This document shows positions 32,460 to 40,417 of a stretch of 64,000 nucleotides of DNA, piece by piece. Source of the DNA: DAOUJW01 sp034422115 (GTDB taxonomy: Bacteria; Chloroflexota; Dehalococcoidia; Lucifugimonadales; UBA2985); NCBI GenBank assembly GCA_034422115.1, contig DAOUJW010000001.1, positions 41,682 to 105,681 of the forward strand, given 5' to 3'. The stretch's first letter is position 1. Every line of letters starts with the position of its first letter. A model generated the notes under the pieces. The model made no database searches and was not told the origin of the DNA. It was given only the letters and a program-made list of their open reading frames with translations. Both the position numbers and the translations under genes were made by a program.

Positions 32460-33530
32460 GTGATAGAGATTCGAGACCTGTCCAAGCGATACGACGGCAA
32501 CACCGTCCTGAGGGGCATCAACCTGGAGACGCCCCGGAACGGCGTTACGGCGCTGATAGGTCCCAGCGGCTCCGGCAAGACGACCCTCCTGCGCCTCATC
32601 GACCTGCTGGAGGAGCCGACCTCCGGCTCCATTCTCTTCGACGGCGTGGACGCGGGCGCGTCGGAGAGGGCGCGCCTGGAGATGCGCCGGCGGATGGTCT
32701 TCGTCTTCCAGAAGCCGGTGGTCTTCAGCGCCACGGTCTACGAGAACGTCGCCTACGGGCTGAGGGTGCGGGGCAGGGAGAGGGGCGTCGTTCAGGAGAG
32801 GGTGCGCCGCGCCCTGGAGACTGTCGATTTGGCCGGCTACGAGGGCAGGCGGGCGAAGACCCTGTCGGGCGGCGAGATTCAGCGCGTCGCCCTGGCCCGC
32901 GCTATGGTGACGGAGCCTGAGCTGCTCCTGCTGGACGAGCCTACCGCCAACCTTGACCCGGTGTCCATTGCCAGGGTGGAGGAGCTGATAGCCAGGGTCA
33001 TTGGGGAGCTGCGCACAACGGTGATAATGACCACACACGACATGGCCCAGGGCCAGCGCCTGGCCGACCGCATTGGCGTGCTGATAGGCGGCGAGATGCT
33101 CCAGGTGGGCGCGCCCAGCGAGATATTCAACCTGCCCCACAACACCCAGGTGGCCCGGTTCGTGGGCGTGGAGAACATTCTGGAGGGGGTCATCGACTCA
33201 CGGGAGGCGGGCCTTGTCAACGTGAGCATCGGCGCGGCGATGATTGAGGGCGTGTCCAACCTGGAGCCGGGGGCGCAGGTCTCCGCCTGCATCAGGCCGG
33301 AGGAGGTCACCATAGCCCTGAACCCGTCGCCGACCAGCGCCAGGAACTCCTTCTCCGGGACAATAACGGGCATGGCGTCGTCCGGGCCGCTGGTGCGGGT
33401 GGGCATCGACTGCGGCTTTCCTCTGGTGGCGCTGATCACCAGCAGGTCGGCGGAGGACCTGGGCCTCCGGCCGGGGGCGCAGATAAGCGCCTCCTTCAAG
33501 GCCACGGGCGTGCACATAGTGGAGCGGTGA
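32460..33530 (+). CDS. tupC: Tungstate ABC transporter ATPase with TOBE-like C-terminal domain
   Basis: A 356-residue ATPase. Walker A is IGPSGSGKTT; the Q-loop is VFVFQKPVVF; the signature is LSGGEIQRVALARA; Walker B is LLLLDEPTANLD; the H-loop is MTTHDMAQGQRLADRI. Residues ~235-356 form a TOBE/mop-like domain (VSACIRPEEVTIALNPSPTS, FSGTITGMASSGPLVRVGID), often used by molybdate/tungstate importers to sense oxyanion. Start GTG 32460, with the tupB stop just upstream. The longer-than-minimal length and TOBE domain resemble ModC-type proteins, but the TupA/TupB partners fix the substrate class. Confidence 0.9.
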   Translation: MIEIRDLSKRYDGNTVLRGINLETPRNGVTALIGPSGSGKTTLLRLIDLLEEPTSGSILFDGVDAGASERARLEMRRRMVFVFQKPVVFSATVYENVAYGLRVRGRERGVVQERVRRALETVDLAGYEGRRAKTLSGGEIQRVALARAMVTEPELLLLDEPTANLDPVSIARVEELIARVIGELRTTVIMTTHDMAQGQRLADRIGVLIGGEMLQVGAPSEIFNLPHNTQVARFVGVENILEGVIDSREAGLVNVSIGAAMIEGVSNLEPGAQVSACIRPEEVTIALNPSPTSARNSFSGTITGMASSGPLVRVGIDCGFPLVALITSRSAEDLGLRPGAQISASFKATGVHIVER

Positions 33531-33571
33531 GGGGCCCCGCCTGCCCCCGGCGGAAGCGGGGATCCAACTCC

Positions 33572-35206
33572 CTACAACATCTGCTGTGACCGCCCCGCCG
33601 AGCGGCGGCGGCGCGGGGCGCGGCGGAATGTAGGCGCGTCCGCGAGTCCCAGACGCGGCACGTCCGGCCCCCTGCCGTTCAGCAGGTCTTCGATGGTCGC
33701 TATCTGCACGCGCGGGTACTGACGGTCCGGGAAATGCTCCGGCACGTAGAGGCCGGCCGCAGCCGCCTCCTGCTCCATGGGGCCGGTAGGCGGCTCCAAA
33801 GTCACCAGCAGCCCCATCTCCGCCTTCTCGCGCTCCATGTCGCCCTTGAGCGTTGCGATGACGTTCCGCTGCACGTGGCCGCTCTTCACCTGCACCAGCA
33901 CTGTCTTGGCCTTGCCAGAGTCGTCGTCGAAGAAGTTGATGTAGCCGTCGACGCCCGCGTCCGCGCCTCTGCGTCGATTGTTGCCGGGGCGCGCGTCGAC
34001 CAGCCCCAGCGCCCAGTACTCGAACTGGTAGCGTCCGTCATGCTCGCTCTCCGTCGCGAGCGCACGGGCGCTTTCAAGGTCCTGCGGCGCGCCGACCACG
34101 TCGTATTCCGACAGCTGTGTCCCGAAGGTATCGCGTAGACGGTACTTCATCAGGGAAACGGCAATGTGCGTGATGTCGATGCCAATCCACTTGCGCCCCA
34201 GACGCTCCGCGACCGCAAGAGCCGTGCCGCAGCCGCAGAAGGGGTCGAGCACCACGTCGCCCTCGTTGCTGCTTGCCTGGATGATGCGCTCCAGCAGCGC
34301 CTCCGGCTTCTGTGTGGGATAGCCGAGGCGCTCTTTCGACTGCGAGTTGATGGGGCGAATGTCTGTCCAGACGTTCTGCAACGGAGTACCGGGCATCTCG
34401 TCCAAATAACGAATGTATTCAGCTGTGCCACTAGACGTGTAGTGGAGGCGGCCCGCATCATGCAACTCTTGCATACGCTCCTTCGGGTAACGCCAGACTT
34501 TGGTGACTCCGTTCCATTCATATGTGTATCCACCACCAGACAAGCCTGTCGCAGTCGCGTTGTCAGTACGGTAGCGCCGTCCTTCAGGAGTCTGGCGTCG
34601 GTAATGCGTTTTGATGTACTCCTCGTCGTATGGCTGAAAGACCCTGTTCCACGCGAACCTGCCATCCTTCACGTGATAGAGGATGATGTCGTAGATCTTA
34701 CCCATGGTTCGCGCGTCGTTGTGGGATGAAGTGCGCTTCCAGATGACCGCCCCGCGGAAGTTGCTCACACCCCACACAGCATCCATCAACAAGCGGAGGT
34801 AATGCCCTGCCGTTGGGTCGCAATGGAGATAAATACTGCCGGTCGGCTTGAGGACGCGGTGCAACTCCACCATGCGTTGCGCCATCATCGTCAGGTAGGC
34901 CATCACGTCGTTCTGGCCCAGGAACGAGCGCATCGCCTGCAGCAGGTCTCCCAGCTGCTTTGGCCCTAAAGTCACTACCTCTCGGTACGCTCGCTCCGAC
35001 TCGATACCCCAGTGCCACGTGTCGCCGAAGGCATGAATCTGCGCGGCGGAGCCTTCGCCGCTCGCCTCTTGGAACAGCACGTTGTAGGTGGCGTTGGAGT
35101 TGAATGGCGGGTCAAGATAGATCAGGTCCACAGATTCGTCGGGCACATGCTCGCGCAGGATGTCCAGGTTGTCGCCGAAGTATAGCTTGTTCTTCCAGTC
35201 CGCCAT
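33572..35206 (-). CDS. DNA methyltransferase fused to an Mrr-like nuclease domain
   Basis: A 544-residue protein joining modification and restriction functions. Residues 1-370 form a beta-class amino-methyltransferase: the catalytic motif DPPF is at 32-35 and the SAM motif DPFCGCGT at 321-328, with HYTSSG and GYPTQKPEALLERIIQ between. From about 395, a PD-(D/E)XK-type domain follows: Asp420 in GADAGVDGYINF and Gln439-Val-Lys441 in VLVQVKSG, the Mrr/REase arrangement. ATG 35206 follows AGGAGGCGC. The target base (N6-adenine or N4-cytosine) is not determinable by eye. A separate S subunit is absent, so specificity must lie within this chain. It is preceded by a small remnant ORF. Confidence 0.87.
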   Translation of the reverse strand: MADWKNKLYFGDNLDILREHVPDESVDLIYLDPPFNSNATYNVLFQEASGEGSAAQIHAFGDTWHWGIESERAYREVVTLGPKQLGDLLQAMRSFLGQNDVMAYLTMMAQRMVELHRVLKPTGSIYLHCDPTAGHYLRLLMDAVWGVSNFRGAVIWKRTSSHNDARTMGKIYDIILYHVKDGRFAWNRVFQPYDEEYIKTHYRRQTPEGRRYRTDNATATGLSGGGYTYEWNGVTKVWRYPKERMQELHDAGRLHYTSSGTAEYIRYLDEMPGTPLQNVWTDIRPINSQSKERLGYPTQKPEALLERIIQASSNEGDVVLDPFCGCGTALAVAERLGRKWIGIDITHIAVSLMKYRLRDTFGTQLSEYDVVGAPQDLESARALATESEHDGRYQFEYWALGLVDARPGNNRRRGADAGVDGYINFFDDDSGKAKTVLVQVKSGHVQRNVIATLKGDMEREKAEMGLLVTLEPPTGPMEQEAAAAGLYVPEHFPDRQYPRVQIATIEDLLNGRGPDVPRLGLADAPTFRRAPRRRRSAGRSQQML

Positions 35207-35213
35207 GCGCCTC

Positions 35214-35315
35214 CTATCGTTGCGTGAGGGATGAGGGGATGGTGCGGTCGACGCCAAAACCGATGAGCCGCTGCTTGTCGGCGTGGTAACGCTCTATGTG
35301 AGGATAGGCAGGCAT
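35214..35315 (-). CDS. 33-codon ORF upstream of the methyltransferase-nuclease
   Basis: MPAYPHIERYHADKQRLIGF and so on, ending eight bases before the next start codon. The sequence YHADKQRLIGFGVDR recalls the N-terminal helix of restriction-type proteins that begin with RLI.fG..nE. It may be the stump of a truncated restriction component or a leader peptide. The start has no strong ribosome-binding site. This is weakly supported. Confidence 0.3.
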   Translation of the reverse strand: MPAYPHIERYHADKQRLIGFGVDRTIPSSLTQR

Positions 35316-35476
35316 GGGGAAATTATACGCCAAAGGCGGATTGCCCGTCATTCGCCAAAAGCTCTTGACCCCATTGCCAGGATGGTGTATTGTTATTCAG
35401 GTTTTGTCAGGTGTCGAGGTATGCCTGACTGGTTGAATTTGGCAGAGAAAGAAGAAAGGAAGCAAGGAGGGGAAAC

Positions 35477-36721
35477 ATGGACTTTTCGACCCAATATACG
35501 GCGGAGCAGGAAGCATTCCGGAAGGAAGTTCAGGACTGGATTGCGGCGAACATCCCGGAGGAGAAGAAGTCTCCCGTCGATCCCGAGGGTCTGACCGCAG
35601 GCCAGGAGGGCGACAACGCCGACCTGTACTATTTCTGGAGGGAGAAGCACAAGGAGCTGGCCGCCAAGGGCTGGCTGTATCCCACCTATCCCAAGGAGTA
35701 CGGCGGCGGCGGCCTCAGCGGTGAGCACGAGACCATCATTGAGGAGGAGTTCAGCAAGGGCGGAGTGGTACGCGGCTTCACCAACGGCCTGGTATTCCCC
35801 ACCCTGCTGGTTTGGGGCACGGAGGAGCAGAAGCAGAAGTTCCTCACCCCCCTGCTGAAGGCTGAGACGGTTGCCTTCCAGAACTTCACCGAGCCCAACG
35901 CCGGTTCCGACCTGGCCAGCCTTGAGAGCCGTGCGGTACGCGACGGCGACGACTGGATCATCTCCGGCCAGAAGCAGTTTGTCAGCGGCGCAGGCGTCCC
36001 TGACATCCTCTTCGGCCCCATGGTGACCGACCCGGACGCGCCTCGCCACCGCAACCTGGGATTCTTCCTGATTGAGAACCCGTCCGACGGCCTGCAGATT
36101 GGCCGGATGGCGCTTCTGGGCGGCAGCCGCCAGAACCGCATCTTCATGGACAACGTCCGCGTGTCCGGTGAGAACCTCATCGGCGGCGACCACCAGGGCT
36201 GGCAGGTAACCCAGACCACCCTGGAGCAGGAGCACGGCGGCAGGGGTCAGGCGTTCCCCCGGGACGAGGCTCTTGAGAACCTGATGTCCTATGTGAAGAA
36301 CACGGACTGCGGCGACGGCAAGGTCGCCAGCGACCCCGTAGTGCGCCAGAAGACCATGAACAGCGTCATCGCCTCCCATATCCACACGCTGTTCGCGAAG
36401 CGCAACTTCGCCATGTACCAGGCGCGCCAGGAGATGAGCTACCACGGCTCCCAGAGCTCCATGTATGGCAAGACGTATCGTCTGGAGAACGCCCTGCGGC
36501 AGCTGGACATCATGGGCCCCAAGGCCCTTCTGGGCACCGAGGAACCGGACGCTCCCTTCGGCGGCCACACCGAGGTCAACCAGCGGACCAGCCTCCAGGG
36601 CCTGCACCCGGGCGGCACCGTAGAGGTGCAGAAGGTCATCATCGCTCGCCGGATCGGCATCAGCCGGACCCAGGAGCGGGCTGCCCCCACGCCGGCGACG
36701 GCCACCCAGCACGGCAGCTAG
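35477..36721 (+). CDS. Acyl-CoA dehydrogenase
   Basis: A 414-residue FAD enzyme oxidising acyl-CoA to 2-enoyl-CoA. The N-terminal helical part is followed by the family box FTEPNAGSDLASLESRAVRD and GDDWIISGQKQFVSGAG near residues 135-175. The C-terminal helix bundle ends ALRQLDIMGPKALLGTEEPD and VQKVIIARRIGIS. The catalytic Glu cannot be placed with confidence by eye. GGAGGGGAAAC precedes ATG, an excellent site. It stands alone, with a strong terminator hairpin downstream, so it is a single-gene unit. The substrate chain length is unknown. Confidence 0.9.
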   Translation: MDFSTQYTAEQEAFRKEVQDWIAANIPEEKKSPVDPEGLTAGQEGDNADLYYFWREKHKELAAKGWLYPTYPKEYGGGGLSGEHETIIEEEFSKGGVVRGFTNGLVFPTLLVWGTEEQKQKFLTPLLKAETVAFQNFTEPNAGSDLASLESRAVRDGDDWIISGQKQFVSGAGVPDILFGPMVTDPDAPRHRNLGFFLIENPSDGLQIGRMALLGGSRQNRIFMDNVRVSGENLIGGDHQGWQVTQTTLEQEHGGRGQAFPRDEALENLMSYVKNTDCGDGKVASDPVVRQKTMNSVIASHIHTLFAKRNFAMYQARQEMSYHGSQSSMYGKTYRLENALRQLDIMGPKALLGTEEPDAPFGGHTEVNQRTSLQGLHPGGTVEVQKVIIARRIGISRTQERAAPTPATATQHGS

Positions 36722-36771
36722 AGACGGCGCTGCTGACGCCTCCTTTGAGGCGTTACAAGCAAGGCTTTGAA

Positions 36772-36800
36772 AGAGCGGGGCCTGTACCAGGCCCCGCTCT
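36772..36800 (+). terminator. Terminator hairpin after the acyl-CoA dehydrogenase
   Basis: AGAGCGGGGCCTG (36772-36784) is perfectly complementary to 36788-36800 around a three-base TAC loop. It is followed by CTCTTCAT rather than a long T-run, so termination efficiency is uncertain. Confidence 0.75.
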
Positions 36801-36900
36801 CTCTTCATGATTGGCAGGAAACGGGTTAGGAAATCTCTGAACGCCCGCCGTCTCTGCGAAGGGAGACTTTTTCGTAACTTGTGACCAGGCCCCGTGCAAG

Positions 36901-37009
36901 TGTCATTCTGAGCGCAGCGAAGAATCCAAAATCGTTCACCGAATACGTCGCAGCTTTTCAGACAGAGACTTTGGATTCTTCACTTCGCTACGCTCCGTTC
37001 AGAATGACA
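36901..37009. repeat. MITE-like inverted repeat, copy 3 of 5
   Basis: TGTCATTCTGAGCGCAGCG at the left and CGCTCCGTTCAGAATGACA at the right are inverted; inner arms are GAAGAATCCAA and TTTGGATTCTTC. It lies between the acyl-CoA dehydrogenase terminator and the phosphoesterase gene. Confidence 0.85.
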
Positions 37010-37099
37010 ATTGGAGTACTTCTTTTTGGGACAATACTGGAGCTATTCAAAGGTTTCCGAAAGCAGGAATGACGGGAAGCGTACTTCCTATATTCACTC

Positions 37100-37657
37100 A
37101 TGCTTATAGGCGTGTTAGGGGATACCCACCTACCCACTTCAATCCGCGACCCCTGGCCGGAGGTGGCAGAGGCGTTCCGCGGGGTCGAACTGATACTTCA
37201 CTCCGGGGACATCGTGTCCCACCGGGTTCTGGACTGGCTGGAGCGCATCGCCCCGGTGCTGGCGGCCCTGGGCAACAACGACTTTGACATGGACGACCCG
37301 CGCGTTAAGCCCACACAGGTCCTGGAGGTGGAGGGCTGGACGCTTGGCATGCTGCACGACATCACATCCGGCGTTCAGCTGGACAGGCCGGTGGACATTC
37401 TGGTCACAGGCCACACCCACTACGAGCAACTGGAGTACGCCAACGGCGTGGTGGAGGTGAACCCGGGCAGCCCCACGCTGCCCCACCACCAGTCGACGCG
37501 GCTGGGCACCGTGGGCATACTGGACTTGAACAGCGAGCGGCTGAAGGCGTCGATCGTCAGGCTGGGGGACGGCCCGATGGCGCGGGGCGCGCTGCTGGTC
37601 AACCCCGGCCGTGAGTTGCACCTGGAAGTGCCGCGGAAGGGCTTGGACAACCTCTGA
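37100..37657 (+). CDS. YfcE/MJ0936-family metallophosphoesterase
   Basis: A 185-residue calcineurin-fold phosphodiesterase. The metal motifs are all present: GDTHLP at residue 7, LHSGDI near 34, GNND near 60, His in MLHDIT and GHTHYEQ near 102-108. The small single-domain form resembles YfcE, which hydrolyses artificial phosphodiesters; the natural substrate is unknown. ATG 37100 is the first start; a ribosome-binding site is weak. It is flanked by repeats on both sides and belongs to no operon. Confidence 0.88.
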   Translation: MLIGVLGDTHLPTSIRDPWPEVAEAFRGVELILHSGDIVSHRVLDWLERIAPVLAALGNNDFDMDDPRVKPTQVLEVEGWTLGMLHDITSGVQLDRPVDILVTGHTHYEQLEYANGVVEVNPGSPTLPHHQSTRLGTVGILDLNSERLKASIVRLGDGPMARGALLVNPGRELHLEVPRKGLDNL

Positions 37658-37663
37658 ATCCCC

Positions 37664-38066
37664 GCCCCTCGATTCCTGCTTTCGGAGACCTTTGAATAAA
37701 CCATCGCGTCATCGTGGAAGGGGCGCGCTGATCGTCATTCCTGCGGAAGCAGGAATCTAGAGCCGCTGTCTGCAAGTCTGCGATGCCTTGGAAGAAACGC
37801 TTTAGATTCCCGTTTTCAGAGACCTTTGCACAACTACGGCGTCATCCCGCAGGGAGTACGCTTTTCGTCATTCTCGCGAAAGCGGGAATCTAGTTCCTTC
37901 TATTCCGAGTGCCCTAGCCCCCTGCTTTCGCAGGGGTGACGAAGAGATAGCACCCCAACTAAGGGTTATTCAAAGGTCTCTTTTCACGGGAATGACGAAG
38001 AAGATAACTATTTCCAAAAGACCCACTAGAGTTAAGCAGAGGTCTCCTTTCGGAGGAATAGTGGAG
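37664..38066. repeat. Long array of mirror TTCCTGC/GCAGGAA and relatives
   Basis: About ten hairpin-forming units in 400 bp, some with degenerate arms (ATTCCTGCGGAAGCAGGAAT at 37738, ATTCTCGCGAAAGCGGGAAT near 37870). The segments CTTTGAATAA, CTTTGCACAAC and GTTATTCAAAGGTC recur between them, so the array has a longer period than single hairpins. No gene is seen here. Confidence 0.75.
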
Positions 38067-38129
38067 TGGAGTATTAGCCGTTGCCTATAGGTTCCTCAGG
38101 CGAAGCCTCCTGAATTGCCCGGCGTTGCG

Positions 38130-38537
38130 TCAGCCCCTCTCCTTTATTCTGCGGATGATCTCAGAGGTGGAGATGCCGGGCGTGTACGGCACGGTGCGGA
38201 AGATGCCCATCTCCATTGGCACGCCGTAGTAGTCCTCCATCTGCTCCTGGTCAAAGTCGTCACCGTGTACAACCAAGTGTATGTCGTACTTGGCTATCCA
38301 CTCGGCGTCAACGCGCAGGGGAGCGTGAAGCAGAACCTCGTCCACGTAGCGGCACGCGGCCACCGAGGCGGCGCGCTCCTCCATGGTGAGAATGGGCTTG
38401 CGCTTGTACGACTCCAGCACGTCGTCTGCGTAGATGCCCACGAGGAGGTAGTCGCCAAGGGCGCGTGCCTTCCTGAGGAACTCCATGTGGCCGTAGTGGA
38501 AGAGGTCGGCCACGGGGTCAGCATAAACTCTTATCAT
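38130..38537 (-). CDS. Cytidylyltransferase of the TagD/Ect family
   Basis: A 135-residue nucleotidyltransferase. The HxGH-type motif is ADLFHYGHMEFLRKARALGD (residues 11-30); VGIYADD and the nucleotide-binding segment TPGISTSEIIRRI near the C terminus complete it. TagD-type enzymes make CDP-glycerol and related enzymes make CDP-ethanolamine; the small, single-domain length fits both. It lies downstream of a methyltransferase, a nucleotidyltransferase and an aminotransferase on the same strand, separated by a 109-bp repeat and 140 bp more. This suggests CDP-activation of a head-group. Confidence 0.85.
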   Translation of the reverse strand: MIRVYADPVADLFHYGHMEFLRKARALGDYLLVGIYADDVLESYKRKPILTMEERAASVAACRYVDEVLLHAPLRVDAEWIAKYDIHLVVHGDDFDQEQMEDYYGVPMEMGIFRTVPYTPGISTSEIIRRIKERG

Positions 38538-38600
38538 GGCGTGTTGCTGAATTCTATGGAGTTATTGGTCCTGTCTCTCTCCGAAGGTAAGCGTTATCGC

Positions 38601-38711
38601 TGTCATTCCGAACGGAGCGGAGCGGAGTGAGGAATCTAAGGTCTCTATATGCAAAACTACAATGTGTCTGGTATGGAGGTCTTTAGATTCCTCGCTTCGC
38701 TCGGAATGACA
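38601..38711. repeat. MITE-like inverted repeat, copy 4 of 5
   Basis: TGTCATTCCGAACGGAGCGG and its inverted mate ending GGAATGACA; inner arms GGAATCTAAG and TTTAGATTCC. The core is GCAAAACTACAATGTG. It sits between the cytidylyltransferase and methyltransferase genes. The flanking TTGGTGCGG...GTCACAAG...TACGTAAAAGTCTCC is shared with copy 5. Confidence 0.85.
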
Positions 38712-38789
38712 TTGGTGCGGGGCTTGGTCACAAGTTACGTAAAAGTCTCCTTCCGCAGGAATAACGCGAGGGGCGTTTTTGCAGCCCAC

Positions 38790-39548
38790 CTACAGGTACT
38801 GCTCCTCTATGGAGAACTCCAGTGGGAGGTCCGAAAGCTCCAGCTCCGTCTTGGCGATGTCGTCGTCACCCTTCTGGACGAGGAAGATGGTCATGCACAC
38901 CTCCGAGAAGGGCGTGCTGGCCATGGGCGAGACGGCGTGGTAGTAGCCGGTGCCCCGGAGGGCCTGGGGCCTGGGGTCCAGGGACAGCATGAAGTTGACC
39001 ACCTCATCGGCGTCTGAAACCACGTAGGGCACCGTTGTTCCCTCAAACTCCCCCTCAAACTGGATCTTGAACAGGGAGTCCCCCCGGTTGCCCGCGGCGT
39101 CCGGGTCGTTCAGGAGCCGCATGTCGGCCAGCACAAACCGCTTGGAGACGCGGTACATCTCCCTGATGACGTCCTGGTAGCGAGGCTCAACCACAAGCAC
39201 GCTTGTGCAGTGGACCAGGTCAAACTCGTCGTCGTCAAAGGGAATGGTGAGGCCGTCCGTCACCATGAAGTTGGCATCGGGGTATAGCTGCCTCGCGGCG
39301 TTGATGGACGGCTCAGCTATGTCGATGCCGGTGTACTCGATTGCCGGCTCCAGGGTGCGCATTATGTTGAAGAAGCCGCCGGAGGCGCAGCCCACGTCCA
39401 GCACCCTGGCCCCGGGGAAGAGCACCCTGGGCAGGAAGACCTTCTCTGACGGATAGAGGTCCTTCACCTGGTGCCGGTGCTTGGCGTAGTAGTCCACGGC
39501 GGTGGACTGGGACCAGGCCTTTGCGCTGTCAGCCGTTAGGTCATTCAT
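38790..39548 (-). CDS. SAM-dependent methyltransferase, class I
   Basis: A 252-residue enzyme. The SAM motif I is ARVLDVGCASGGFFNIMRTL; motif II is FDLVHCTSVLVVEPRYQDVI, and MYRVSKRFVLADMRLL is typical motif III. No substrate-specific motif is recognised. Its start overlaps the end of the upstream nucleotidyltransferase gene by four bases (39545-39548), so the two are translationally coupled and it probably acts on the same head-group or its lipid product. Confidence 0.85.
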   Translation of the reverse strand: MNDLTADSAKAWSQSTAVDYYAKHRHQVKDLYPSEKVFLPRVLFPGARVLDVGCASGGFFNIMRTLEPAIEYTGIDIAEPSINAARQLYPDANFMVTDGLTIPFDDDEFDLVHCTSVLVVEPRYQDVIREMYRVSKRFVLADMRLLNDPDAAGNRGDSLFKIQFEGEFEGTTVPYVVSDADEVVNFMLSLDPRPQALRGTGYYHAVSPMASTPFSEVCMTIFLVQKGDDDIAKTELELSDLPLEFSIEEQYL

Positions 39549-40405
39549 GGGCGCTCCTCTCGCTGCCGGCGCCTCTGGTCGTACTGCGCGTGGCCGGGGT
39601 GGCCTGGGTCTCTCCTCAGCGCAATGCTCTCAGGGGTCTCGCGGACGACGGCTCTGTCCCCGTTGAAGGGAGTGACCGGGAAGAGGGCCTCCGCCTCGCG
39701 CAGGTCCTCCACCGTGTCTATCTCCGTCCACTTCCGGTCGCCGGTCAGGTGGACGGCCATATCGAGTTCGCCCCGGGAGACCAACTCCGCCAGCGCCGCC
39801 TCATAGAAGGAGTTTGTGTTGCCCGCCTCCACGTACCCTTCAACCGCCGGCAGGAAGCGGCGGCTCATGGTGTCCCGCGAGAGGGAGTAGATGTTGACAG
39901 TCTTCAGGGCCCGGCTGTAGTCGAAATCCTGCGACTGCTGGGACTTGAGCAACATGGACTCGGCCAGCCCGTCCTCCGCTAGTATGACCGTGCCGTCCAT
40001 CGGGGGCCTGAACCAGTCCACCACGGCGACGTCCGGGTACGTTGTTTGCGCAAGGTCGTCAAGCAGGTCGTGCTCAAAGACCAGGTCACTCTCCAGCAGC
40101 AGGGTATCGTCGTCCAGGAGGCTGCGGGCCATCCAGAGGGAGTAGATGTTGTTGGTCTCTTCGTAACGCTCGTTGTAGGCGTAGGTGATCTCCAGGTTGC
40201 GGAACCGCGGCCCGAACTGGTACTCAACCTGGTCGCCCCTATACCCCAGCACAATGACGCACTCCTTGATGCCTGCCTTGTCCAGGGACTCCAGCTGTCG
40301 CTGCATTATCGGTTTGCCGTGCAGCCTGACAAGGCACTTGGGCGCCCTGTTGGTGAGGGGTCTCAGCCTTGTTCCCTGGCCTGCGGCAAGAATAACTGCT
40401 TTCAT
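39545..40405 (-). CDS. Sugar- or head-group nucleotidyltransferase (LicC/RmlA-type)
   Basis: A 286-residue NTP transferase. It opens MKAVILAAGQGTRLRPLTNR, with the consensus G-x-G-T-R-(x)2-P-L-T, and includes VIVLGYRGDQVEY. LicC-type phosphocholine cytidylyltransferases and some sugar-1-phosphate transferases share this compact fold; sugar-specific residues are not obvious. DWFRPPMDGTVIL and WTEIDTVEDLREAEALFP are consistent with LicC-like enzymes. It starts 12 bases after the aminotransferase stop and overlaps the methyltransferase gene. Confidence 0.85.
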   Translation of the reverse strand: MKAVILAAGQGTRLRPLTNRAPKCLVRLHGKPIMQRQLESLDKAGIKECVIVLGYRGDQVEYQFGPRFRNLEITYAYNERYEETNNIYSLWMARSLLDDDTLLLESDLVFEHDLLDDLAQTTYPDVAVVDWFRPPMDGTVILAEDGLAESMLLKSQQSQDFDYSRALKTVNIYSLSRDTMSRRFLPAVEGYVEAGNTNSFYEAALAELVSRGELDMAVHLTGDRKWTEIDTVEDLREAEALFPVTPFNGDRAVVRETPESIALRRDPGHPGHAQYDQRRRQREERP

Positions 40406-40417
40406 TCCTCAGCCCTC

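Noticed and set aside
30884..32734. 616-codon minus-strand ORF covering tupA/tupB
   Set aside because: It spans two genes and intergenic repeats; no domain is seen, while tupA and tupB are solid.
37664..38066. CRISPR array
   Set aside because: Units vary in arm sequence, spacing is irregular, and repeats are inverted hairpins rather than direct repeats with unique spacers; no cas gene is present.
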